A stretch of 64,000 nt of DNA, taken from positions 1,178,001-1,242,000 of the forward strand of contig CAJQUN010000138.1 of the NCBI GenBank assembly GCA_907163345.1, read 5' to 3'. The DNA comes from Haberlea rhodopensis (Eukaryota; Streptophyta; Magnoliopsida; Lamiales; Gesneriaceae). Below the pieces are notes generated by a model. That model searched no databases and had not been told where the DNA came from. It was given only the letters and a program-made list of their open reading frames with translations. Below, one piece after another: positions 1 to 9,355 of this stretch. Position 1 is the stretch's first letter. Each line of letters starts with the position of its first letter. The position numbers were made by a program, and so were the translations under genes.

Positions 1-809
1 TCAGAAGGAATTGGCTCAATGAATGGTTCAGCCAAAGTCTTGCTCGCAGATGGGTGATCCGGGCTGGGAACTGGAGTTGATATGTTAAGCTTCTGTCGTT
101 GAAAACGAACAGCCAAATGAAGAGCATGAACATCCATTTCCAGCTGAGCAATGACGACACCATCATCTTTGGCAGTCGGATTGCTCGGATCAAAATTCGC
201 CTTCTTAGCTGCAATGAGCAGATTTGCCAGTCTGAATCTTTGGTTGGCCTGGAACAGATCTTTGCGATGCACAACAATTATAACGTCGTCAGTCTCTGTC
301 CCCTTAAGGACTTCTTGTTCCATCTTTTGTAGTCTTCTCAGCTTTCCGAAGAACATATCAATGTGGTTGATCGTTCTGTACTCAACATATTCATCAAATA
401 CCACAGTGAGCTCTTTCACCTTTTCTTCAACATCTTCCATGGCGATGTCGATGGCTGTTTGAGCGGCTGACTTGGGTTTAGAAGAGAGGTGTTCAGCGAG
501 GATTTCCTTGCCTTTTTCGGTGGGAGATGAGGTCTTGATCCCCGATTGGGTGTAGTCTCCCAATTCGGTGATAACAATGCCTTTGACCACAGGAATGGCA
601 GAAGGGACTCGGATGGTTACTTTGGGTACAGTGACTGAAGTGGATAAAGGTTGGGTTGTAGTTTGGGGTGCAGGGGTGGTTTTGGTGGAGGTCAATATGG
701 GTAAGGTTTTAATGGGTAGGGTTTTGATTGGTTTGGTGATCTGGGTTCTTGGCTTTTTAGGAGGGGGCTTGGCTGGAGACGAAGGAGCAGACTGAGTTTC
801 CTCTGAGTC
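1..809 (-). pseudogene. F: distal part of the post-pol extra ORF, runs off the left edge
   Basis: The minus strand is open without a stop from 809 to position 3 (about 269 codons), continuing the extra ORF after a frame change near 810-823. The first third is rich in Pro, Thr, Lys and Ser, with PAKPPPKKPRT-like text. The rest is acidic and helical-looking, with Glu/Lys-rich stretches (EDVEEKVKELTVVFDEY) that could form coiled coils. A disordered stretch followed by a coiled coil resembles the envelope-like ORF reported in Sireviruses, but no transmembrane segment is visible here and the function is unproven. It has no ATG of its own because it is the downstream part of a broken frame. Confidence 0.65.
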
Positions 810-820
810 AGTCTGGATAG

Positions 821-1604
821 TCACTTGCGCTTGACTCGAGTTTTTCGAGCAGCAGCCTGTTCTTCTCCTAGTTCAATCTTGACAGCCACCAGATCGGAAG
901 AAGTGGGTGGAGCACTTTTAGACTTCAGTAGTGCCAATCCCTTGGGGTTGAGAATTTTAAAGGGACTCAAAGCATATGGCTTCCCCAGCTCGATGTTCAA
1001 AGTCTCCAAAAGCTTGATGAGGGGAACTGCAAAGCACACAACCTGTTTGGAGGCGATAATCGTTTCAAGCAAAACTCCAAACAAGATTGCAGACCAATTC
1101 ATCTTCTGTCCCGAGTGAATAGCAGCCATGGCCCGGAATTTCTCGACAGTAACAGCGTCATAGCTTCCGGCTTTTCCCAAAAGTGGCTTGCCAACAATCT
1201 CGAATAAAACTTGGAAATGAAAGAACATTTCCTTCTTCTTGAATGAATGGCTGCAGGCGGTGGCCAAAAATGGATACCTTCCCCTGAAGATCGGTGATAG
1301 AGGCCTGAGGAATATGGCCAAACTCAGTCAGTCCGGTGTTGGGAAGACCAAAGGTCTTTGACAGCGTCGACTGAGAGATGTCAAATGATTTGCCCTTGAC
1401 GGTGGTGGAGATGAACGTCTTTTGAGACACAGCATTGGCAAACAATTCTCGAATCTCCGACTCGTAAACCACCGTTCCGCATTCCAGAAAATTTCTTAAT
1501 CCAGAAGACTCCAAAGATTTGAACATGGAGACCATTTCAGGATCTTCAGCCCTGTAGATTTCATTGAACTCAACAGATAGAGAATTGTGAGTGATAGTAG
1601 CCAT
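821..1604 (-). pseudogene. F: N-terminal part of the post-pol extra ORF (envelope-like ORF of Sireviruses)
   Basis: ATG at 1604 (MATITHNSLSVEFNEIYR). The first frame is meaningful to about position 1260 and then continues in another frame to a stop at 821, so there is an indel near 1255-1265. A region around residues 60-85 (STLSKTFGLPNTGLTEFG) matches element E's extra ORF (TTHMCLPSTGLTDFS), so the two ORFs are homologous. Its position right after RNase H fits the additional ORF of Sireviruses, whose function is unknown; 'envelope-like' is a structural label only. It is followed by the 1-809 segment after a second frame change. Confidence 0.7.
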
Positions 1605-2005
1605 TTGAGTGTGATGAAGAATACAGAGAGTTTGAAAATATTTGAGAGTTAGAGAGCAGACAACAGTAATTCGTAAAAAGTGAATGAAAGTGAAATGTTC
1701 AGCCCGCTAAATAGGAGAGATGAGACACATGTCTTTATCTCGATGACTGATATTTAAATAATTCAAAATAAACGGACAGGATGATAGAGAGATAAGGCGG
1801 TTAAAATTGCAATCAGTTCGGGCTATTTTAAATAATTACTTTATTTAAAGATTTGTTGACCAGACAGATCATGGGATAACATCAGATTTGACATAGATCG
1901 GTCTGAAAGTTCGGACCGGTCTGTGTCTATCTATCTGATCATTGTATTATCGATCTGTGCCAGTATATAATCTTTAAAAGCAAAAAGAAAGATACCTGTA
2001 AAACA
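1605..2005 (-). other. F: non-coding spacer between pol and the extra ORF
   Basis: No ORF. At about 1885-1950 the motif CGGTCTG and its complement recur (GATCGGTCTG, GGACCGGTCTG, GATCTGT). The same short motif occurs as an inverted pair in F's own 5' LTR near 49960-50000. The promoter or leader of the extra ORF would lie here, but no convincing TATA box is evident. Confidence 0.5.
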
Positions 2006-2729
2006 TCAGTATAAGTCTATTAAACCAAGAATTTGACGAAAATAATTAAACTTAGCCTCAGGAAGTGGTTTGGTGAAGATATCTGCTGCTTGCTGGTCTG
2101 TTGAAATATGCTCGATCCGAATTTCCTTTTTGCCAACATGATCTCGAATAAAATGATGTTTTATATCAATATACTTTGTTCGAGAGTGCAAAACTGGATT
2201 ATACGTTATAGCAATTGCACTGGTGTTGTCACAAAATATCGGAGATTCAACAGCTTGAATGCCATAGTCTTTGAGTTGGTGTTGAATCCAGAGCATTTGA
2301 GCGCAACAGCTTCCAGCGGCAAGATATTCTGCCTCAGCTGTAGATGTGGCAATAGATGTTTGCTTCTTTCTAAACCATGAGATCAATCTTTCACCTAAGA
2401 ATTGAAATGTTCCACTGGTGCTTTTACGATCAATCTTACAGCCAGCATAGTCAGCGTCTGAATATCCGATTAAGCTGAAATTTGAATCTTTGGAATACCA
2501 AAGACCAACGTTCTGAGATCCTTTTAAGTATTTAAGAATACGCTTAGCAGCAATAAAGTGTGATTGCTTTGGATCTGACTGAAATCTAGCGCACATACAG
2601 ACTGAGAACATTATATCGCCGGCTCGCTGTAAGATACAAGAGCGATCCGATCAGTCCCCGATACATAGTTACTTCAACTGTTGTTCCCCCTTCGTCTTTA
2701 TCTAGCTTGATTGAAGGACTCGTTGGAGT
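2006..2729 (-). pseudogene. F: Ty1/copia RNase H domain
   Basis: C-terminal part of pol. The open stretch 2611-2006 begins at FSVCMCARFQ and contains the copia RNase H signatures GYSDADYAGC, DRKSTSG, STAEAEYLA and CDNTSAI, ending near LPEAKFNYFRQILGLIDLY. RNase H removes the RNA strand during reverse transcription in the cytoplasmic particle. The link to RT (2612-2729) is interrupted: the RT frame stops at 2730 and the residues leading to RNase H are scrambled by indels. Homologous to element E 57706-58428. Confidence 0.88.
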
Positions 2730-3298
2730 TTATGTAGTTGAGCAAGTTTCCATTCCAAATCTCATGAGAAGCTCTTTGGTATATTTGGTTTGATTTATGA
2801 AAATGCCATTGCTGAGCTGTTTGACTTGAAGACCCAGAAAGAATGAAAGTTCTCCCATCATACTCATCTCAAACTGTCCCTGCATTAACTTAGAGAATTT
2901 CTCGCATAATTTGGGGTTAGTTGACCCAAAAATGATATCGTCAACATAAATTTGAACTAACAAAGTATGTTCTCCCTTAATAAATTTAAATAGAGTTTTA
3001 TCCACTGAGCCGATCTGAAAATCATGGTCCAGCAGAAATTGAGACAGAGTGTCATACCAGGCTCTTGGAGTTTGTTTTAGTCCATATACTGCTTTATTCA
3101 GTAGATATACATGATCTGGAAAAGAGTGGTTCTGAAATCCAGGAGGTTGCTCAATATAGACTTCCTCCTGAAGCTTACCATTAAGAAAGGCACTCGTAAC
3201 GTCCATTTGATATACCTTGAAGTCTTTAAAAGCAGCATAAGCAAGAAAGATTCTGATTGCTTCAAGTCTGGCGACTGGTGCAAAAGATTCATCGAAGT
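2730..3298 (-). pseudogene. F: reverse transcriptase, C-terminal half
   Basis: Copia RT palm and thumb, open from 3206 to 2730 and readable upstream to the insertion point at 3298. It shows MDVTSAFLNG, VYGLKQTPRAWYDTL and the catalytic YVDD box (LLVQIYVDDIIFGSTNP). The N-terminal half lies 42 kb away at 45603-45774, because G inserted within the codons leading into the FAPVARLEA motif. Taking out 3299-45602 (G plus one GAAGT) makes the frame continuous. The frame ends in a stop at 2730 before RNase H. Confidence 0.9.
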
Positions 3299-3500
3299 TG
3301 ATAGGCTTAGATTTAAGTGTTTTTAACTGTAATTTCTTCCCATTTTCCGTACTTTTTCCTGGATGATATTATGCTTTTTGGTGTTTATTCGTTTGTTTCA
3401 GGAAATTAGATCGGAAATGGAAGAAATGAGCTAATATGAAGATAACGGGCGAAATCGAGGCGAGAAAGAGTTGAAATTAAGGAAGTGAGATTTTCGGAAT

Positions 3501-3725
3501 CTCGATCGATCGAGCCAGACAGTGTGCTGATAAGAAAGAATTTCAAGTCTCGATCGATCGGAATAATTTTCCGATCGATCGAGCGAGGCAGTAACTTCAG
3601 AGATAAATTTATCAAAGTCTCGATCGATCGGAAGGAAATCTCGATCGATCGAGCGAGGCAGTAAGTTTCAAAGGCTGACATGAACAGTGCACCGATCGAT
3701 CGGACGCAAATCTCGATCGATCGAG
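3501..3725. promoter_or_regulatory. G 5' LTR: cluster of seven CGATCGATCG palindromes
   Basis: Seven copies of a core CGATCGATCG, mostly extended to CTCGATCGATCGAG or CCGATCGATCGG, start near 3501, 3549, 3571, 3619, 3640, 3692 and 3712. They end about 50 bp upstream of the TATA box at 3776. Equivalent clusters lie at 15612-15860 (G 3' LTR) and about 6303-6478 and 10472-10647 (H LTRs). The placement suggests a transcriptional element or protein-binding array; this is inference. Confidence 0.7.
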
Positions 3726-3775
3726 ACGCAAATCCGGGAAAATCTTATCTTCCATTTTTGAAATGATTTTTGAGG

Positions 3776-3783
3776 TATAAAAG
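3776..3783 (+). promoter_or_regulatory. G 5' LTR: TATA box
   Basis: TATAAAAG in the context GAGGTATAAAAGGAT, repeated at 15910-15917 in the 3' LTR. A C-rich leader-like sequence follows, so the U3/R boundary is expected a few tens of bases downstream. Confidence 0.65.
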
Positions 3784-4831
3784 GATAAATCACTTCCATA
3801 TCAGAGGGGGATCATACCAGACGTGATTTAGGTCAAGAATAAGCAGCCCTAGCCGCCGCCTAACGCCGCCGAAGGAGATTCAATCTCCGTTCTTTGTCCA
3901 AAGTTGAGCCAATCTATTCCGGAGTGCAAGGAAAGAGCAAGAGAAGAAATCACGGTGCAACGCACGGATTCATCCACGTTTATCGTATTTCTAAACTTTG
4001 ATTTCTTTGATTTTCAATTCCATTTGATGTTTTTGAGGTCGAGAGACAATTAAACTCTTATGTATTTGATTTGAATTAAATCTAGTTTATGTTATCGAGT
4101 TTTAGTTTCATTGTGTTTGATTATTGATTCAATTGTGTTTGAGCGTATTGATTTCTATTGTTCATAAATTAATTGCTTGTGCAGATCAAATGCTAGCTAA
4201 CTTTGATTGAATCTGAGAGTTATAACCGAGATCGAGAGATAACGTTGTAACACGCTCTATTAATTTATGATGTATGTTACGATTGAGATCGAGAGATGAT
4301 ATCGCATACGTGAGAACTTAGAATCGAGAGATTTAGAGTAACAAGGTTTTGACGATTTATGCAATGTTGAATTAGTAAATAGATGCACGAGAGTGATTTA
4401 TTCTAATTTAATGTTAGTTTCTTTACAGCTCGAGAGAGTGTATCAAATAATAGCGAAAACCTTTCACCTTTAGAATCAATTGGTTGATAATTTGATAATT
4501 CAGTTGAATCATTAAAGATAACATAGTTGAACGACGAGCTTGGTAATTTTCTCGAGTGACTTGCCTTCGCATATCCGGAACCATTCATCTTATTGTTTCT
4601 TGTTTATTTTTCTGTCTTCAGTTTAAATTTAGCATTAGTTAATCGCCTTTGTTAATCGTAGGCTAAATATAATTTTATTAATCTTATTTGGTAATTATAC
4701 GTTAGTCCCTGTGGAAACATCCCGTACTTAAATTTTCACTATACTAAAACTTGACAACCGTGCACTTGCGGTAGAATCGCTTCACACTACATTGAAATAT
4801 CTTTAGTTTAAAAATAAAGCGGTCAAGTTTT

Positions 4832-4848
4832 TGGCGCCGTTGCCGGGG
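4832..4848 (+). other. G: primer binding site, tRNA-Asp
   Basis: TGGCGCCGTTGCCGGGG is complementary to the 3' end of plant tRNA-Asp(GTC), CCA included. It lies six bases after the 5' LTR. tRNA-Asp priming is characteristic of Athila elements. H has the identical site at 9333-9349 on the minus strand. Confidence 0.92.
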
Positions 4849-5105
4849 ACTAATCTGTATAATATCATACGAGATTAGTTAATTGTAATTTAGCCAATCC
4901 TTTATTATTTCGATTTGTCTTAATTCTTTGTTTTTGTTAGTTGATTGTTTTGATTTTTTATTTGTGTATTCTGTTGTCTCCTTTTGTCTATTTTGTACAG
5001 GAATCGTTTCTCTAGTGCATGCTCAGAAGAGAGGAGCCCATTCTCGAGCCTTTCGATCCGGAAATAGAAAGAACCCTACTTAGGCGATTACGATAAGCTC
5101 GAGCG
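4849..5105 (+). other. G: untranslated leader between PBS and gag
   Basis: AT-rich leader without an ORF. The first ~60 bases are shared with H's leader (reverse complement of about 9270-9332), and then the two diverge. It ends at the gag ATG at 5106. Confidence 0.6.
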
Positions 5106-5190
5106 ATGGCAGATAATAATGAAGCACAGAACCCAAGGTCAATGATGGACTTTGCGCAACCGGTATTTCATGGATCGTTATCCAGTATTA
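5106..5190 (+). pseudogene. G: gag N-terminus (5' exon-like fragment split by H)
   Basis: ATG at 5106 opens MADNNEAQNPRSMMDFAQPV and runs into H at 5191. After H and one copy of TATTA are removed, the frame continues directly at 10856 into the rest of the Athila gag. The codons read past 5190 belong to H's LTR and are not gag. Confidence 0.85.
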
Positions 5191-6681
5191 TGACCGCTTT
5201 ATTTTTAAACAAAAGATATTTCAAAGAATGGAGCGATTCTACCGCAAGTGCACGGTTGTCAAGTTTTAGTATAGTGAAAATTAAGTACAGGTTGTCGAAT
5301 CCACAGGGACTAACGTATAAGTACCAAATAAGATTAATAAAATTATATTTAGCCTACGATAAAAGGAGTTTGATTAACTACAGCTAACTTAAACTGAAGA
5401 ATAAAGATTAAACTAGAAACAAAGAATAGAACGGTTCCGGAAATGCGAAGGTAAGTCACTCGAGAAAATTACCAAGCTCGTCGTTCAATTATATTATCTC
5501 TACTGATTCAACGGAATTCTCAAATTATCACTCAATTGATTTTAAAGGTGAAAGGTTTTCACTCTTATTCGATACACTCTCTCGAGCTGTAAAGAAACTA
5601 ACAATAAATTAGAACAAGTCACTCTCGTGCACCTATTTACTAATTCAAAGTTGCTTAAATTATCAAAACCTTATAACTCTAAATCTTTCGATTTCAAGTT
5701 CTCACGTATGCGATATCATCTCTCGATCTCAATCGTGACATACATCATAAATTAATGGAGCGTGTTACAACGTTATCTCTCGATCTCGGTTGTAACTCTC
5801 AAATTAAATCAAAGCTAGCTAGACTTTGATCTACACATGCAATCAATCCATGAACAATAAATATCAATGCGCTCAAATACCAATGAATCAATATATCAAA
5901 CACAACGAACTAAAACTTCAATAATATAAACCAAATTCAATTCAAATCAAATACAGATGAGTTTAATTGTCTCTCGACCTCAAAAACATCAAATGAAAAT
6001 GAAAATCAAATAAATTAAGGTTCAGAAATACGATAAACGATGGATGAATCCGTGCGTTGCACCGTAATTTCTTCTCTTGTTCCTTCCTTGCACTCCGGAA
6101 GATATTGGCTCGACTTTGGACGAAGAACGGAGATTGGATCTCCTTCTTCCGGCGTTGGGCGGCGGCTAGGGCGGCTGCTCTTGACCTAAAAACGTCTGAT
6201 ATGGTGTGTCAAAAATCGTCTCTTTTACTTGTGGCAGAGATCTCCCTTAAAAGCCCTCCAAAATCACGATAAAAAATGAAAATAAAATCTTCAGATTTCG
6301 CGTCTCGATCGATCGAGATTTTCACCGATCGATCGGTGCACTGTTCACGTCAGCCTTTTGCACTCACTGTGTCGCTCGATCGATCGAGAATTTCACCGAT
6401 CGATCGAGCCTTCAAAAAAATCAGATTCTCGCTTCTGGCTGGCTCGATCGATCGAGAATAAATCTCGATCGATCGAGATTTGGGAAATCCATCTTCTTTC
6501 ATTTTCTCTTCTTTTACGCCTCGATTTCGCCCGTTATCTTCATGTAAGCTCATTTCTTCCACTTCCGGTCTAATTTCCTGAAACAAACGAATAAACACCA
6601 AAAAGCATAATATCATCCAGGAAAAAGTACGGAAAATGGGAAGAAATTACAGTTAAAATCACTCAAAATCTAAGCCTATCA
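5191..6681 (-). repeat. H: 3' LTR (left copy, 1491 bp)
   Basis: Begins TGACCGCTTT and ends AAGCCTATCA on the plus strand, the reverse complement of G's LTR ends. It carries CGATCGATCG palindromes around 6303-6478. The TATAAAAG box of G is not preserved here. Confidence 0.95.
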
Positions 6682-6695
6682 ACTCCCCCAAACTT
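6682..6695 (-). other. H: polypurine tract
   Basis: On the minus strand this reads AAGTTTGGGGGAGT immediately before the 3' LTR, nearly identical to G's tract at 15397-15409. It primes plus-strand DNA synthesis. Confidence 0.8.
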
Positions 6696-8043
6696 AGACT
6701 TGATCGTCCTCGAGCAAGCAATAAACTCAAAAAGAAAAGTTAAACTCGATACTAAGCATGAATCATCTTTACAACATACGTAACAACTCAGAAATCCTAC
6801 TTACACATCAATAGAAGTCAATCAACATTTAACAAGAAGCAATTTCTCCTAAGTTAAACAATACATCGCAACATCGGAACGTGCGTGTGTGCTATTGTCA
6901 AACATGAGTTACATATATATCTTTAACATCAACATGTGCCATATTAACTCCTAGTCAAGATTACTTTGAATTTCTACAAGTTTACTATCCAGCACTTCTC
7001 CACTAATGTAATTGTTCCCTAGACTTGGATCAAAAGGTCTTGAAAGCTTATAACGTTAGGCCTTTTGGTGTCGGCTTCAAAGAAAAGGTAGGATGAATTC
7101 AAAGAAGAGAGTATAACAAAATCAGTTCAACTATTTTTGAGCTACTCTTCAACTTTTTTCTAGCCTTGGCCACTTTGGGTCTTATTTTGAATTTTTCTTT
7201 TCAAGGCTTTTCTCTACATCTTTTCTTTTTCTTTGCTCATTCTTTTGTTCCTTTTGAACTCATTTGCATATAACAATTCTGTGCAATGAATGAGATTCAT
7301 TATACTCTCCTAGGGGTAGGTAAAAATTTTCTTTTAGGCTCAAACCAAGGTGGGTATAATGAGTTGTCAAGAATGTCGAATGGGGGTCTAATCATATGCA
7401 ATGCATATACCATTCTTTTTTCAATAAGGCTCAAAAGGGGACACTAAGGAATAATATATAACAGGTAGGCTTGAAAGGCTCAAACGGTCCAAAGATCGCC
7501 TAAATCATCTCCAAGTCTAGTTCCTAATTATAAATTTCGCCTCAAAGTGCTTTCAACTAAACTGTAAAGTTATCTAAGATACTCAAGACTCATCATAGTT
7601 AACACAAGTTTTCAATTTAATCAATACATACTTCACTCACTCATGACTCAATAAGTGCTCAAATTATTCCTCAGTTTTGACATGTAGTTAACAAAGGATA
7701 TATACAAACAAGTTAAGCATTTCCATGACTCCTATCTAGATGAGGATTAATTTCATCATGTATTACCGTTGCAATTCCAACTCATCAATTCTCAAGAATA
7801 ACTCAATCAATAAATTTTTTTTTTTTTTTTTGATTGTAATGCTCAAGGACGATTCAAGTGACAATTAAGCACACAACATGTGGATAAAACAAGTTAAACA
7901 TGCAAACCACTCCCCCAAACTTAACTGAAACATTGTCCTCAATGTTTAAAAGAATCAAAAGGGAAAAAGTAAACTCCCCTGATCAAGATGCTTGCATGAG
8001 GATTGAGGAAGTTTGGCTTTTGAAAGCTCCACTGCTGTAGGGT
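6696..8043 (-). other. H: 3' non-coding region
   Basis: No credible ORF. It aligns throughout with G's 14230-15396 in the same orientation relative to the element. Near 7911-7950 the minus strand has CATTGAGGACAATG followed by TTAAGTTTGGGGGAGTG, a second PPT-like tract also present in G near 14095-14130. A poly-T run lies at about 7816-7832. Confidence 0.7.
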
Positions 8044-8664
8044 TCATCGCTCCACTTGAGTACCTCGCAAAAGAAGGATGCTAGAAAAAAAAATCGACAA
8101 GAGAGAAAAACAAACTAAATGCAAAATTGAAAATAACACAAAGCTAAATGCAAAAGGATACGCTTGGGTTGCCTCCCAAGAAGCACTGATTTCTAGTCGT
8201 CGGCTTGACCAACAGAAGCAACCATCAAAGAGCGGTTGCCGCCCATAGTAAGTATCGTATAATACCACTAATGGGTCTTCATTCAGTATGCCCTCAAGAT
8301 TGGCCAGATGTCTCCAGTGTAAACTCGTCGCTCCAACAACTTTCGTCATGACATAGTGAGCATGGGAGAATGATTCTTTACTTGACTTCATCTCATATGG
8401 GGTGTAGTGCGGTGAAGTTGGTGGCATCGATGGGAAATACGTATCCACATATGGCATATAACATGTCTCCATCGATGGGTGCATATCAAGGTTCTCGAAA
8501 ATCTCATCATCCAACTTCACTCTTGGCTTGTTGTCCCATAGGATCTCCTCAGATGCCTTTTCCACTGTAGGCTCAATCACTTCCATAGGCTCAACTTCCC
8601 TTGATTCTTCCCCATGAGTCAGATCACTTCCCCCAAACTTGATTGGTTGAGTGATCATCATCAT
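8044..8664 (-). CDS. H: second ORF, 206 aa, function unknown
   Basis: ATG at 8664 overlaps the end of the upstream ORF by 41 bases in the +1 frame, so it could be a separate ORF or the same protein after a frameshift. The N-terminal half is acidic (REVEPMEVIEPTVEKASEE, LDDEIFENLDMHP), the middle has PYVDTYFPSMPPTSPHYTPYE, and the last ~45 residues are hydrophobic. That tail may be spurious translation past a small indel, since the neighbouring frame near 8185 reads like a Gly-Gly-Asn-Pro ending. I do not recognise a conserved domain. It may be a non-autonomous-element protein related to gag. Confidence 0.45.
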   Translation of the reverse strand: MMMITQPIKFGGSDLTHGEESREVEPMEVIEPTVEKASEEILWDNKPRVKLDDEIFENLDMHPSMETCYMPYVDTYFPSMPPTSPHYTPYEMKSSKESFSHAHYVMTKVVGATSLHWRHLANLEGILNEDPLVVLYDTYYGRQPLFDGCFCWSSRRLEISASWEATQAYPFAFSFVLFSILHLVCFSLLSIFFSSILLLRGTQVER

Positions 8665-9232
8665 GTAACCAGGCCTGATTTGTAGATCTCGTCTCCTCCT
8701 CTTGGCAGCTCATTGAGATGGTTTCCACTAGAATTGCAAATTGCTGCTCTAGATGACATATATAATTGGTCTGGTTCTCTAAACGTTGCTCAGTTGATGC
8801 CATGAGTCTAAATAACATATTCTCTGATTGAGCCGTTCCTTCTACAAAACTATCTTTCTTCTCGCCGTGATGCTCAAAGGTTTGGTGCGTATCATCAGGG
8901 TAGTGAGGCTCTGGTGGGTATTGGTGACTCCAACCTTGCAAGGAAGGATCAAAATGCCAGTGGTAATCGAAGTCCGCCATATCAATGAACAGGTGTAATA
9001 CACTGTCCTCATCTCTATCAACCAGGGGACTCCCATTCACCAGTGCTCCTTTGAATACCCATCCTCGTGTCTGTGCATCCAAACCTTTGAAGAAATGTTG
9101 CAGAAGAGTATAGTTCGAAAAGTTGTGATACCTGAATGTGTCTGCCAGTTCATTGAATCTCTCCCACGCCGAATAAAATGGCTCTGAAAATTGTTGGGCA
9201 AATCTTGTGAAGACTTGTTGATGAAGCATCAC
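8624..9232 (-). CDS. H: gag-like ORF, 202 aa
   Basis: ATG at 9232, about 100 bases after the PBS. Residues 10-60 (FAQQFSEPFYSAWERFNELADTFRYHN..LLQHFFKGLDAQTR) resemble the Athila gag segment of G (ETLYEAWDRFKELLRRCPHHG..LQVQTFYNGL). It is therefore a shortened retrotransposon gag that lacks the zinc knuckle. The middle is His/Tyr/Pro-rich (HYHWHFDPSLQGWSHQYPPEPHYPDD) and the C-terminus has a helical stretch (MASTEQRLENQTNYICHLEQQFAIL). The frame is intact, unlike G's gag. Whether it still assembles particles is unknown. Confidence 0.6.
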   Translation of the reverse strand: MMLHQQVFTRFAQQFSEPFYSAWERFNELADTFRYHNFSNYTLLQHFFKGLDAQTRGWVFKGALVNGSPLVDRDEDSVLHLFIDMADFDYHWHFDPSLQGWSHQYPPEPHYPDDTHQTFEHHGEKKDSFVEGTAQSENMLFRLMASTEQRLENQTNYICHLEQQFAILVETISMSCQEEETRSTNQAWLHDDDHSTNQVWGK

Positions 9233-9332
9233 AAGTACCTCGCAAGAAAAACAAATATATACAAAGAAAAAATAAATTAATTAATGGCTAAATTACAATT
9301 AACTAATCTCGTATGATATTATACAGATTAGT

Positions 9333-9349
9333 CCCCGGCAACGGCGCCA
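9333..9349 (-). other. H: primer binding site, tRNA-Asp
   Basis: The minus strand reads TGGCGCCGTTGCCGGGG, identical to G's site, six bases from the 5' LTR. Confidence 0.92.
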
Positions 9350-9355
9350 AAAACT

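Larger units (their letters stand above)
3299..4825 (+). repeat. G: 5' LTR (1527 bp)
   Basis: Bounded by TGATAGGCTTAG and AAAGCGGTCA. The partner copy is 15410-16497 plus 45132-45597 (1554 bp without insert). The two are very similar, with scattered substitutions. One clear difference is about 24 bp missing here near 3510, exactly between two CTCGATCGAT direct repeats. The LTR holds a palindrome cluster and a TATA box and supplies the promoter and polyadenylation signals. Confidence 0.95.

Noticed and set aside
3406..3681. Short ORFs over the palindrome clusters with repeated SIDR / RSIE text (also at 6276-6616, 10519-10742, 12137-12428, 15543-15815, 17420-17804, 33421-33802, 40255-40636, 42144-42383, 43807-44153)
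   Set aside because: The amino-acid repeats are just translations of CGATCGATCG palindromes in every frame and on both strands, inside LTRs or spacers.
4832..4848. Possible tRNA-Asp gene fragment
   Set aside because: Only the 17-base 3' end complement is present at the expected distance from the LTR; it is a primer binding site.
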